A DNA stretch of 64,000 nt from Atherix ibis (Eukaryota > Arthropoda > Insecta > Diptera > Athericidae): positions 78,174,868 to 78,238,867 of the forward strand of contig OY282607.1 of the NCBI GenBank assembly GCA_958298945.1. Reading direction: 5' to 3'. Every line of letters begins with the position of its first letter. The stretch's first letter is position 1. The notes beneath the pieces are model-generated. The model made no database searches. It worked only from the letters and a program-made list of their open reading frames with translations, and was not told the origin of the DNA. This document shows, in pieces, positions 11,955 through 23,886 of the stretch. Made by a program: the position numbers and the translations under genes.

Positions 11955-14900
11955 TTACCTTTTCGAAATGTTCAATTTCTTCTTGGCAGCTTGAGTTTTG
12001 ATGGCCGCACTAACAGAAATTTCGTGTTTTTTGTCGGCAAGTTCACGTGTTTGTAAATTATTAGCATCTTTTGCCTCGACTATTTTATACAAATTGTCGA
12101 TTTTGTTCTGGTCACGAGTCGGCCCACCAGGTGCCATGCAAGGTAACGCCTTTAGAAATCCATACGCCCCAGTTGGAATAGGTGGTGTAGGAGGTACTCC
12201 AATGCCACATCGATTATATAGAAAAGGCATGCAATGTGTTAGGTTTGTGTGTAAGGTCAGAATCGATTCCAGATCGACTTCTTGTGCTTGTAGTAAAAAT
12301 TCGTTGAACAATGTTGTTGGTATCATTCCAAAATGATCGAAACTGTCGACATAGGCTTCCGTTTCACGATTATACGATTCTAAGTAGTCACTCAGTAGCT
12401 TGGCAACCATAGCCGTTCTATCCTTACTCATAACACGATGGCTTAGCGGATTCAATAGAAATGGTGGCGCCTTAAAGCTTCCATTTATACGATTAATAAA
12501 CTTTAAAATTAATTTCTCATGGCAACTGCGAGGCTCTTGTATCAATCGCTTCAGTATACATTCTAAATAGTGGGCAAAACCCTGACGTGCTTGTAGCTGC
12601 GTTAGTTCACTGCCAGTTTCGATCAATCGGCGAATGTGCTTTCGTAGTCTTTTCCCCTCTTCAACACACTTTGGAATTATTTCACGTCCACCTATATTCA
12701 GCGCCGCCGATACATCCAAAGTTCGCTCATATTGGTTCATTCGTGCATCTAAATTGTTGTCCGGTGCAATTTTGCTACTGTCCCGATACAGATGATTGAA
12801 TAGTAGTTGATTATAATTATGAGATAGAACTAACGTGCATGCTGAAGATGATGGTGATGTCGATATGGGAATACCAGTACTAGGATCTAGAAAAGAACCA
12901 TAACGTTGCATGCTGTCCTCTGTTGGAAATATGCGCACAAATCCACGCCGTCGATTATTCTGTAATTTTGTATTTCTCACCAGTCGGGCTTCCTCCGGTG
13001 TCAACGGTAACAATACCGGAGCGCCTTTTTTCGCCGATGATGTATTCAAATGATCAGCCGAATTAGTTCTTCGACAACTAATATTGCGAAATCGAGTCCA
13101 TTTGCTGTCGTAATGCGCTCGCATCAGTGGACTGTACGCCGGTATTCCAATTAGTGTCAACAGGTCAGTCATTAGGGATGCTTTTACTTTGGCATCGAGT
13201 GGCGAATCAATATTCAAAGATGGCGATAGATTTATCTCCAACAGCCACGGTTTTAAAGTGTCATCTATCAAAATATCGAAACCGTACAGTTCGAAACAAT
13301 TGTTTCCATTCGGCACAAACATCCGGCACGCCGAAATAATAGACTGAGCACATGCGAACATCGATTTTATTATCAAGTCCTCAATGTTCGCCATCAGCTG
13401 TCTTGTATCACAGCCTTGATTTTTCAAATGGCGCAATAACGCACTTAGTGTCCACTTATGGCCGACATCTTCGTCATCGGCATCACTCGATTTTATGTAA
13501 TCGGAATGGTATTTATTGATGCTATAGTTGCACAAATGCATGCACGGATTCCATAAATTCTCTGCGTTCCTATCGTATTTCACAGTCGCCAATCGCACCA
13601 AACCTTCTTCGTAAACATAAATTATTAACGGATCAAATGACGTGACCACCACATACACACGCAAATCGCATTTATGACCATCAATGCAAAGCGGATCCGA
13701 AATATACTTTGAGACGAGTACTTGTTCATCAACTGGAATTTGTTCAGGCTATACAACAAAAAAAAATTTTTCTTCTGTTAGATCCGAGAATGTACTTTTT
13801 ATTAGATTTTAAATTAAGGAACTTTGTTTTCTTTGATTAACTGTAAAATATGGCATAAATTGAATTGTTAAATTTTTTCGGTTAATGTTATTTAAATAAG
13901 ATTATGATAAATGAAACCTTGACTGACTATGACGTAGTATGAGAAAATGCATTTCACAGTCAATCGCTCAATCGATTATTCTGCCGTATGCGCGACAACG
14001 TACGAGGTCTGCTCAAAAAGTATCACGAATTTTGAATTATCACGGGTTACGTATATTCGATTTTCGATTTTTTGTGGCGTTATGTTGGTACTCATGTCTC
14101 TCACTTATGCCGACAAGTTCGGCCATTTTTAATGTTCAGTTAATTTTTGACAGCTGCTTTGCTTGCACGTATTTTGGCTCGTCTTCGATTTTTGCCCATT
14201 CCACACAAAAATTGAATATATGTAACCAGCGGAAATTCAAAAGTCCGCGATACTTTTTGAACGGACCTCATATAACATTAAATTAACAAGGAAGCCATTT
14301 TTACGGAAAAGTCTTAGACAAATTAAACAATTATAAATATGCCAACATATCTTGTTAAAAAGAACTTTTCTTTAATACAAAAAAGTATAAAGAGTTCATC
14401 TTTTTTAGGAACTTCCAAATAAGTTAGTGTAGCCTTACTTAGATTCATAATATAAAGATTTGGCTCTACAATATCGATTGAGTAAGTATAGAAATACAAA
14501 ATGATGAAAATTGATAATATTTTCCTACAGAAGTAGGAATTAATCTTTGGTAATAATTTTAGAGTTTTTCGAATATGCCAGCAGTAAAAATAGAGAGAGC
14601 ACATTCCATTTATTACAGGATGTGTAATGTAAAAATCGAATCAAAGATGGAAATATTAATTTTCAATTATTTATGTTACCTAAAAATGCCAGCAAAATTT
14701 GCAATTTTCTAACATTTTCTAAAATGCACAAACATTTTTAGCACATACCGAATTAACTATAAATATTCCTCTACCACGACTAGATGCTGCTGGCTTAACA
14801 ATCCATGGGCCACGATATTTATTATGCGCTGTTACTAAATCACGATACTCCAGTGGTAAAATAAACGATTGTGGAACGATATCGAAATGCTTGAATCCTC

Positions 14901-15800
14901 GAAGATGTTGCATTTTTTCGATATTTTTATATAAACGATCTTTCCTAGTTAGCTCATAAGATCTATTCGAGAAAAAAAAGAATCAACGTGAAAATAAAAA
15001 CAATATAAAATTCATACAGATCAACGTACCTTGGAAAATGGTTGACTCGTTGATAGGGTGTTAGATTTCTTAGAATGTCCGGTTTCATGTGCACACCGGT
15101 CCAAAGAACACTGAAATTTTGATTTTCTTCAACTTCGGTTAGACCGTGCCCAGTGAAAATTTTCTTTAAAAGTCTCGTTTCGGTATTCATAAATTTATAT
15201 GTAATATTCAGCATGGCAGCTGGCATTTCCATACTATCGAGCATTTTTGAATCGTCTATGTTCTCCTTGTCATCAAAGGATACGTGTTTATTATTGATTT
15301 TGCTATTATCATCGTTTTTATTGTGACGACGAACATCCACATTCGGGCTTGTACTACATTGACTAGTCGTTGCCTTGGCTATGTCATCCTCTATTTCAGT
15401 CGGATCCTCGCATTCGCTCGAAATCGAATTATCACTAGATGACAGGGAGTCATGCAAACGTTTCTTTGGTGATGTAACTGGTAGCTTAGTTTGAACACCT
15501 AAACGATTTTTAAATGGCATAGCAATAGACGATTTTCTACTTTCGCCATTGCTTTCGCTAACGTTTTTTGGCAGTGAATATAAAACTTTGGTTGTTGGCT
15601 CTGAGACATCTTTGGCTTCATCACCGCCCAGCGATGATGTACAACTACCCGAAGTGCTCGAACTCGAAGTTCCTGGAACATCGCTATCCAAATTCTGGGT
15701 ATTTAAAACAGATGTGCGAAAAACCAGGACAGCATCTTTTGATCCCAGCGATCCACTCGTTATCCATGGATTTTCCGAAGATTTTTCTATTTCTTTCAAC
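11955..15800 (-). CDS. TTLL5: Tubulin polyglutamylase, TTLL5-like (5' end missing)
   Basis: Members of the tubulin tyrosine ligase-like family add glutamates to tubulin tails, using ATP through an ATP-grasp fold. I place three exons: 15800-15030, 14962-14749 and 13748-11955. The introns are 67 and 1000 bp, with GT/AG ends and continuous phase: the Arg codon of [12 protein letters not shown] is split by the first, and VNS|PEQIP is joined by the second. Family blocks in order are [39 protein letters not shown] (nucleotide-binding loop), the [12 protein letters not shown] and [21 protein letters not shown] block, [10 protein letters not shown] (usual MHLTNYS) and [27 protein letters not shown]. 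Between the N-terminal VLVFRTS and [11 protein letters not shown] there is a Ser/Asp/Glu-rich insert of about 150 residues. The first listed exon starts after an AG acceptor without an ATG, so an upstream 5' exon must exist; I could not place one in frame. The largest exon ends at tandem stops. Confidence 0.9.
14003..14270. mobile_element. 268-bp MITE related to the 48-kb mariner derivative
   Basis: It lies in the 1-kb intron of the TTLL5-type gene. It starts CGAGGTCTGCTCAAAAAG after a TA and ends in the inverted GATACTTTTTGAACGGACCTC, followed by TA. Its first ~195 bp match the terminal arm of the element at 48064-49026 with few differences. The last ~50 bp are a second inverted end. It carries no transposase sequence and looks like a miniature deletion product moved in trans. 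Confidence 0.8.
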
Positions 15801-16424
15801 CTGAAATATCATACATTCCAAACATTAATAATCTTATCGTAAAAATCTCAATACGCAAATGAACACAATTTAACAATTTACATTTTTTTTACGTACAGTT
15901 ATTTTTATTTTTACTGGTGGTTGCATACTTCTAGAATACATTAAATATCTACCTGAGATTGTTGCAAATCCTCGCATTATACAATATATTTTTACAAAAT
16001 TTATTTAAATATTTTTTAACATTGAATCAATAAGTTAACTATCCTAATAGGAAGTTGATAGAATAATAAGTTTTAAGCAATAAGAAAAGCTCCAGTTTTA
16101 TGGTACATTTTTTTAATGAAATTATACAAATATGTTTATAGTAATTTTGATATTTTCTTTAAAAAAAAATAGTTTTGTTTTACTTTTACTTATACGAGTA
16201 TATAAAAAATATACACCTTCTTGTAGAAGTATTTGTTCATTATAAGCGAACATTTTTGTTTTTATTATTTTAAATCCAAACGTCAAGATTTTACACCAAC
16301 TGTCATTTGTAGATTTAAAAAAAAATTTACTCACAGTTTATGAAACTGATTATACTTGGACTGACAATAAATTTTTGTAACTTTTACGTTATTATTTGTT
16401 GTCTTTTTCGCAGATTATAAAAAA
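15801..16424. other. Region upstream of the recognised TTLL5 exons
   Basis: This should hold intron sequence or the missing 5' exon of the minus-strand gene. Candidate minus-strand donors near 15950 and 15890 follow short ATG frames, but neither joins the 15800 exon in the right phase. I therefore support no exon here. Confidence 0.4.
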
Positions 16425-16916
16425 CTAGCTAATACACGGCGGGCGTTGTGCATTAGACCAGTACTTTATATATTGAATTTTTATTTTTAGTTCAAAAAGT
16501 TTTTATTGCAAAACGAAGAAATTTTTTGGCGTTCCTACTCTGGAGTAAGCAACGTACAGTTGACAGTTGTCCATGGGCACAGCAAGCATTTTCTAAATTC
16601 AATCCAGCAACACTTAGCGATTGTAATTGCACCGGAAACTGTGCTGGCTTGAAATTGAAGGGAATAAATTTGGGGGAATCATTGGAATGCCCGGAATTAT
16701 CACTTCTATCAAATTTGGCATAACGTTTTTAACGGCAAGTGTGGTTTCGTTGCGCAGCCTCGGCGGATCTAAATTCCAAAATTGGAGTGTCAATTTTTAA
16801 AGTTTAAATATGCGGTGGCACTACAGATGGCTCCAATGAATAAAAAAACTCCATTGGATAGTTGACAATTTGACCCGCATCTGTAACTGTGTCGACAGAT
16901 TTATATTTCGTTGGCA

Positions 16917-19754
16917 CCTTAGATTAAAGAATACCTGGATAGGGGCCCGTACGTACAGTGTACATTCATCTTCTTTTAAACGTACCTAAATTCATATAAA
17001 TCGGATGACAGATGTGAAAGTAACAGCCATTTTAATAAAAGAAAAATTGTGCTAACAAATCGTAATTATTGCATAATTTTGTGTAGATTTTTTTATGTAG
17101 ATACGAGTATGACACCCACTGACATTTAGTTTTCGTAATAGAAATTTATTGAATTCCAAAATTATAATTTATATTCATTTTAATTCACTTATTGGAAACA
17201 AAAATACAATTTAAACGCAACGATAGGCAATTTTTATTTTTTGTACAATCTTTCGATATAAAATGCACATTTTTTTTAGATTTATTATTTATTTCGTAAA
17301 TATTAACAAAATATGAAGCGCGTCAATTTTGTAGACTTTCTAAGAGTTTTTAAACACGCCATTCTCCATGAAAGTGGTAGCATACCGAAATGCTTGCATA
17401 CTTTTGTTCTTTTTCAAGTTGTTATTTTGGAACTTATCGGAAAGTGCATGTGAAAGTATAGTTTTCATCATTTTTTTTAAAAGTATTTATGAAAAAGTAA
17501 GATATATTGTTGATAGCATTTTAAAGGAAGTTTTGATTTTAGAAAATGAAATGTTTTATAAAGGGTTGTTGGTAATTCAGCGGAATGAGTAAATCGGGAC
17601 TTTCTTTCTTTCGGTAAGCTTACATCTTTATTTTTACTACATAAATTAACAAAAATTTAGTTTATGATGTGCCCAAATGGCTTTTAATGATTTAATTCGT
17701 CCAAAAAATGATTAAAAAGTGAAAAGTTCGTCACTCAATAAATGTAAACAAATGTGATGTTAACAGTTCAATGTTTACCGGAAAATAGTTCAGTGCCGGT
17801 GTACGTAAAGTGTGTATAAGAAAATTTAAGGGAACGAATTTTTCAATTTTTATGTTAAAATAAATAAGTATATTTGGTAAGCTTATTATTTAAATAAACT
17901 TTGTGCTTTCGCTTGCTTTATTAAATCATTTTGTAATGCATTTACTAAAAAATAATATTTTCAATTTTTTTAAGAATATTAGTTGTTAATTATTGTTAAG
18001 TACATTCAATTTTCCACCTTGTAATTTAGTTTTAAAGCATTTGCTATAATTTTGTATACAACTTAACTTCTCTATTATTAATAATTTGATGTAATATTCT
18101 ATGTAATTAATTCTTTATTTTTTAATTTAATTTAAATATGCATGCCTATTTAAATTACCATTTCAATTCACAAACATACATTTATATTATAATGAAGCTT
18201 TTTGTATCTACCATACTTATGCTTGTTTAACATTAAAATTTATATTTACTAAGTTGTGGTGTGGTTTTAATTTCAACATAATATCACATTCTCTCATTTA
18301 AGTCATTTTGCATTTGTGCACATAATTGTTTTCGATATAATCAAATAACTTGCAATTTATATTTTTATATGCTCTTCCACTTTATAATTCTGTTTTAATA
18401 AATATATGAATAAATAAATAAATAATATTTTAAAATAAAATATTGTGTTTTATTGCAAATTTCCAAAATTAATTCCATCAAAACACGAAATCCGCAATAT
18501 TAAAAAATCTATTTTTTTTACGCACAAATGACATTTAGCGTAAAATTGAAGTTTAAAATTGGCCCCTACTGATTTACGCCGTTTCTGTTATTTTGCATGT
18601 GTGTGCGTTCTATTGGGTGTAAGGGAAAGTTCTGTCGTTTTTGAACTTGTATGCGTTGTCGATTCTTAGCCAGAATTCTGATTCGACTGAAATCGATTTC
18701 AACCGTTAGATACACATTTTTGTCAGTTTTTTTAAACTTGTAAAACAGTCAACATGTGTGAAGAATAAGTGCACTTAAGACATTGTATGTTGTATGAGTT
18801 CCAAAAAGGTAACAACGCGATGGAAGCAAAAAAAAACTTGTGTGACGTGTTTGGAGAAGACGCAGTAACATCTCGAACATTCCAGAAATGGTTTGCGAAA
18901 TTTCGTTCGGGTGATTTGTCTTTGAAAGATGAACCCAGATCAGGAAGGCCATCAGATGTCCATGACGAAGTGCTACGCAGTATGATCAGGACAAATCCCA
19001 TATTAAATTCCATAGAAGTGGCCTTCAGGCTTGGAATTCATCAGACTACTGCTTTAGAGTACATTTAAAGGCTTGTTTATAAACATGTGGTAAGAAAAAG
19101 GGCATATGTTTACAAAGGGGAGACACCACCGACCACATCCAAAGCTGGCGTGCATCAAAAGATAGTTATTTTGTGGGATCTAAGGGATATTATCCACTAT
19201 GAGTTGCTGAAAGAAAATTATACGGTCGTACTGATCGTTACTGTTCGCAACTTGATGGTTTTGAATAAAGAAATTCAACATAAACGTCCATATTTGGCCA
19301 ACAGAAAGGGTGTAATTATTCACCATGACAACGCTAGTTCGTACGTGACAAGAAAAACCGTACAAAAAATTGCAGAGTTGGGTTGGGAAACTCCAGATAT
19401 TACTGCACCATCTGACTATCATCTGTTCACGTTGCTGCACAACTTTCTTGATGGAAATGAATATATAAATTGTGAGGGTGTCCAAATGGCAGTGGAAGAA
19501 TACTTTGCGTCCAAAAACGATGACTTCTTTTCCAGGAGGTTGGATAAGCTGCCAGAACGCTGGCAGACAGTTGTAACTAATAAAGGAAATTATATTTTAG
19601 ATTAATTTTTGAATAAAAAGTGAAAAAAATATTTAGTTTTTTCTTTAGGAAAAAACGACAGAACTTTCCCTTACACCCAATACGAATGTATTGCCACCAA
19701 AATTCGGCCACAATTTTTGTGGAAAGGCCTATCCAGTTCTTCTATAATCTAAGG
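16917..19754 (+). mobile_element. Non-autonomous inverted-repeat DNA element, copy A (with mariner inside)
   Basis: The left end starts CCTTAGATTA at 16917. The right end is its inverse, TAATCTAAGG ending at 19754; each is followed inward by a CTGGATAGG word. Flanks are TTGGCA (16911-16916) and TTGGCT (19755-19760), a 5-6 bp target duplication that lies within the Helitron helicase gene. Without the mariner the element is about 1.77 kb. No transposase-like frame is seen, so it appears non-autonomous and its superfamily is unclear. Partial copies lie at 21764-22990 (inverted) and 39024-39605. Confidence 0.75.
18613..19680 (+). mobile_element. Mariner with 30-bp perfect terminal inverted repeats
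   Basis: It starts TTGGGTGTAAGGGAAAGT at 18613 and ends in the exact inverse at 19680. The inverted repeats are 30 bp and perfect, and it is flanked by TA (18611-18612 and 19681-19682). The sense transposase has an intact-looking N-terminal part (18769-19066: HLRHCMLYEFQKGNNAMEA, then DEPRSGRPSD) and a C-terminal part (19087-19605: HHDNASS, then APSDYHLF and LPERWQTVVTNKGNYI). The middle, including the first catalytic Asp region, is deleted around 19067-19150, and the YSPDLA block is shortened. It is dead by deletion. It sits inside element copy A; the empty site is visible in copy B near 21840. Confidence 0.9.
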
Positions 19755-19937
19755 TTGGCTCTTCAGAAAGTTTCAATTGAATTTGATCGTATATTTTGTC
19801 AACGTCATCATTCTTCGAAGCTAAGATTGTCCATCCGCAAAGCCAAGCGTTATTCTTTAAGTTTCTCATAATGTTTGGGTAAACCAAATTATAACCTGAA
19901 TTATAGCTGAATAAATTTGCCATTGGGTGAGAGAATA

Positions 19938-21299
19938 TTTGTTTGACGTACTTTTAAATAGTTGTGACAAGTGGCAAAAAAAAAATGGGAAACGAATGTT
20001 TAAAACGCAAATAAACTTAATTTTTCAAAATAAAAAATTCAAAGAAAAGAAATAACATTTTTTTTAAAATAGAATCACTTTTGGTACCCAAAAATTCTTA
20101 TAACTATTACTATTATTATGACTATTATTATTTTATATTGTAATAACTATAGAATCAGTACAAGAGCAATTCAAAATTGTTGAATTTTACTATATTTGAG
20201 GACTAGGAAATATCCTGAGAATTTTAATGCTGCAACAGATCCCAACGCAAACATGACTAGGAAAAAAAACAGCGTTAAATGGCATAAAAATTGTAATTAC
20301 AAAAGCTAAGCCGTAATGTAAATTTCGTCTTCGAAATGTTATAGACTTAAAACAAGCACTTTTAGTTGAAATTTCTGTTTTTAAAACAAAGTATTTTATA
20401 TAATTACTTATTAATCTGTTTAATAATTTAAGCCATTTTATTTTATAAAAAAATATAATTTTCTTATATTTCTTTAAGTCACTCATTTGAACGAATATAG
20501 AAAACATAGTTTGTTTATCATATACAATTTTTTTAAATATTTAGTAGCAATTTCTATGTTATACATATAATTGTATAAGTCTAAAGTAAAATTCTAGCAA
20601 AATAAGAAGTTTTTTCGACGCCATATTTAGATATCTAACTGAATATTTGTTGCACGCACACTTTTCAAATAAAAAATTGTTCTTCAAAATAGACTAACTA
20701 ATAAATAGGTTATTTAGTATATCTCTATATACGTGTATAAATACATACACAAATATACCTAGGTATAAAAGCAGAAGTATGAACTGAATTCCTACCTTGT
20801 CTAATTCGATAGTCAGTAGTATTACACTAATTGGCACTGTACGATTAGATCTTGTTATTCACCAAAATATACATTTGAGTATAAAGATACTATTCAAAAA
20901 AAAAGGGTAAAAACCCAAATAATTACCATCACTACGAGATAGCAGCACGCAATAAAAATTAATATAAATTAGTCGAAAATGATAAAAAATTTAATGAAGA
21001 GAAATTTGATATTTTCGAAATAACAAGAAAATGTTCACGTTAATTGTACATTATTGTAGAAATTTGTAGTAGTACTTTTTTTTTATTATCAAATATAATT
21101 AATTTTTTGTGGGGCTTTTTTTTATTATATTTTGAAAATATTGAAACCGAAATTTTTTTATTAAATTGGGACAATTTCACAATAACAAAAATTATTGTTA
21201 TAGTATCTTCTTATCAACTATCCGATTTCTCTTGCCTTTTAAAAATCCTTTAATATTAAGATGCCTCCTAAGTATATTGTATAATATTGTCTATTAATT
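19938..21299. other. AT-rich intergenic stretch
   Basis: No supported gene. Open frames at 20190-20507 and 21044-21253 are Phe/Ile/Lys-rich chance frames with no recognisable motifs. Confidence 0.55.
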
Positions 21300-21763
21300 A
21301 TATGATATATTGTATGCCGCCCCGGTGGAGGGATGTTAAGTATAGACCAGCTTCTCATTCCAATAATGGCATAAAAACGAAAAATATAGCTAACAAGGTC
21401 CAAAATTAGATCCGTGACGAATCGATGTGATATTGTAAATTGCAATTCACATGATTACCCCTACAGGGGTTTGGTAGTGCATGCTATAAAACAAGGTTAG
21501 CAATTTACAAGGTTCCTGACCATTGCTCAGAGAGCGGGGTACGGACCTAAAGTACTCTAATAAAAAAAAAGGTACCACGGGAATCGAGGTGCCCCATAGA
21601 AATAGCAGATTCTATGCTCAGTTATGGTGAGGTGCTTGGGCATTTTACGTGGTGACTGTGGTTAAAACCTATTTCGTGGGTACGATCTACGAATTATCTC
21701 GGGCGCTGTCACCGCTTATGACAGTAGATATTTAAGATGGGCCTCTTCACTAGCAGTTGAGAT
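21300..21763. repeat. GC-richer non-coding block, probably repeat-derived
   Basis: From about 21300 the composition shifts to near-balanced GC, with words such as CCGCCCCGGTGGAGGG and CCCCTACAGGGG, ending where element copy B begins. No frame gives recognisable protein. It may be the untranslated tail of a retrotransposon or another unlisted repeat. I cannot identify it. Confidence 0.4.
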
Positions 21764-22990
21764 CTTAGATTATAGAAGACCTGGATAGGCTTCTACACAA
21801 AAATTGTGGCCGAATTTTGTTGCCAATACATTCGTAGAACGCACACACATGCAAAAATAACAGAAACGTCGTCAATCAGTAGGGGCCAATTTTAAACTTC
21901 AGTATTGCGATTGAAGCGGTTCGTTTAAAACCATTTTGATATGTTATGTCATTTATGCGTAAACAAATAGATTTTTTAATATTGCGAATTTTATTGTTTG
22001 CTGGAATTAGTTTTGGAAATTTGCAATAAAACACAGAATTCTATTTTAAAATATTATTTATTTATTTATTTTACTATATTTTATTTATTAAAACAGAATT
22101 ATAAAATGGAACAGCATATAAAAATATAAATTGCAAATTATTTGATTATATCACAAATAAATTAAATACAATAATTAACCACTAATTTTCTAAAAAAATC
22201 GAAATCATTAATATTTAGTAAATGCATTACAAAATGGTCCAGTAAAGCAAGCAAAAGTACATATGCAAATAAATTTATTTAAATAATAAGCCTACCGAAT
22301 ATATTGTACTTTATTTATTTTAACACAATGAAAACAGCAATGGAAAACAGACTGAAAAATTCGTTCCCTTAAATTTTCTTTTACACACTTTACGTACACC
22401 GGCACTGAACTATTTTCTGGTAAACATTGAACTGTCAACATCACATTTGTTTACATTTATTGTATGACGAACTTTTCACTTTTTAATCATTTTTCGGACC
22501 AAATAAATCATTTAAAGCCATTTGGGCACATCATAAACTAAATTTTTGTTAATTTATGTAGTAAAAATAAAGAAGTAAACTTTTCGAAAGAAAGAAATTC
22601 CCGATTTACTCATTCCGTTGAATTACCAGCAACCCTTTATAAAACATTTCATTTTCTAAAATCAAAACTTCCTATTAAATGTTATATAACTTACTTTTTC
22701 GTAAATACTTTTTTAAAAAAATGATGAAAACTACACTTTCACATGCACTTTCCGATATGTGCCAAAATAACAATTTGAAAACAACAAAAGTATGCAAGCA
22801 TTTCGGTATGCTAACACTTTCATGGAAAATGGCGTGTTTTAAAACTCTCCGAAAGTCTACACAATTTTAGGTTTATTATTAATTTTGTAAATATCAATCA
22901 AATATAAAAGCGCCTCAAATATAAATAATAAAACTAAAAAAATAATTGCATTTCATATCGAAAGATTGTAAAAAAAATAAAATAATTGTG
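21764..22990 (-). mobile_element. Non-autonomous inverted-repeat element, copy B (truncated)
   Basis: It begins CTTAGATTATAG at 21764, matching the right end of copy A in inverse orientation. It runs through the same interior, including GTGGCCGAATTTTGTTGCC, the GCACACACATGC region and the GGAAAATGGCGTG region near 22826. It fades out near 22990, so the distal end is missing. At about 21840 it carries the uninterrupted TA where copy A holds the mariner. Confidence 0.75.
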
Positions 22991-23886
22991 CCACAAAATT
23001 ATTTATACATATGCAAAAATCGGACGCACGGGCTTTTTTCGCTTTAAATTAGATGTTTTTAAGAAAAAAACATTAGAAAAAAAATTAAAAGTCTTTATAT
23101 GAATAGCCGCTAATTAATCCTATTCTAATTGCGTTAACTTTACACCAAAGTTAATCGATTAATTGCGATTTTCATCAAAAGTTTTTTTTGGAATTTTTCT
23201 ATAAGTTCATTTAAGGTAAGAATTTTTTTTTTACATTCAATTAAGAAATCGCGTGGCCATATTCCATTTCTAATAAAGATAAAATTTAGGAAAAATCCAA
23301 TTATTATTGTTGAAAATAAAAGGAAAAAATCGCACTCAAGATAAAATAAACGATAAAATAAATACTATCCTAATTGCTCAATTCAACCGATGTTATATCT
23401 ACGAAAATAGTTTGACAATGAAAGTAAAAATCAATGTTTCTGACGCAAGTGCTTATATCTGATCAATTGACAACGGAAATAAAGGCCAAATTCTTAATAG
23501 TTTGTGAAAAACCTTGACCTTTTTTCCCCATTATTATACTTGCATGAATTTTTAATAAAAAAAAAACCAGGTCAATATTTATAAATAATTCAAATTCTTA
23601 TTTGAACAAAATAGAATCAATAATTTTCAAAAATTGCTAAATTGTTAATTTATATTATATGGTCATAGGTATTTATTGTACCAAAAGTGAACGTAGAGCT
23701 CAAAGCCACATGAAAAATTGACCCAAGGGAAGTATCTTCGACTTCACGAATATAAGTTTATTATCCATGAAACATCTAAATCGATTTTCCAATTCAATAA
23801 ATTTCGTTTTACTTTTCTAAAGTCTTTCATTACAATGAACACTGATTTTTATTAATTTTTCTTAAAACATTTTCATATATATTTTA
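22991..23886. other. AT-rich spacer
   Basis: No coding frame or repeat end was recognised between copy B and the GC-richer mariner. Confidence 0.5.

Larger units (their letters stand above)
16425..19937 (-). mobile_element. Helitron remnant (Pif1-type helicase C-terminus), split by nested insertions
   Basis: Two separated minus-strand pieces are parts of one Helitron RepHel helicase. The upstream piece (19923-19755) reads YPNIMRNLKNNAWL, ILASKNDDVDKI and QIQLKLSEEP. The downstream piece (16916-16494) continues TKYKSVDTVTDAG, VNYPMEFFYSLE, IPGIPMIPP, PFNFKPAQFPVQL, SLSVAGLNLE and QLYVAYSRVGTPKN. These are hallmark Helitron blocks; the AFAMTINKSQGQ-like motif is deleted and several frameshifts are present. 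A 7-bp duplication (CAACTGT twice near 16560) breaks the frame just before QLYVAYSRVG. Removing the insertion at 16917-19754 restores EEPTKYKSVD in frame. The minus strand ends with a GC-rich imperfect stem and CTAG at 16428-16425, as Helitron 3' ends do. Confidence 0.85.

Noticed and set aside
11998..13339. Plus-strand frames opposite the TTLL5 exon
   Set aside because: They are shadows of the minus-strand coding exon, which has clear family similarity.
15549..15842. Overlapping plus-strand frames opposite the first TTLL5 exon
   Set aside because: Antisense shadows; the minus-strand exon has valid splice sites in phase.
15880..15975. Short ATG frames as a possible first TTLL5 exon
   Set aside because: Joining either candidate donor to the acceptor at 15800 gives the wrong phase and an early stop.
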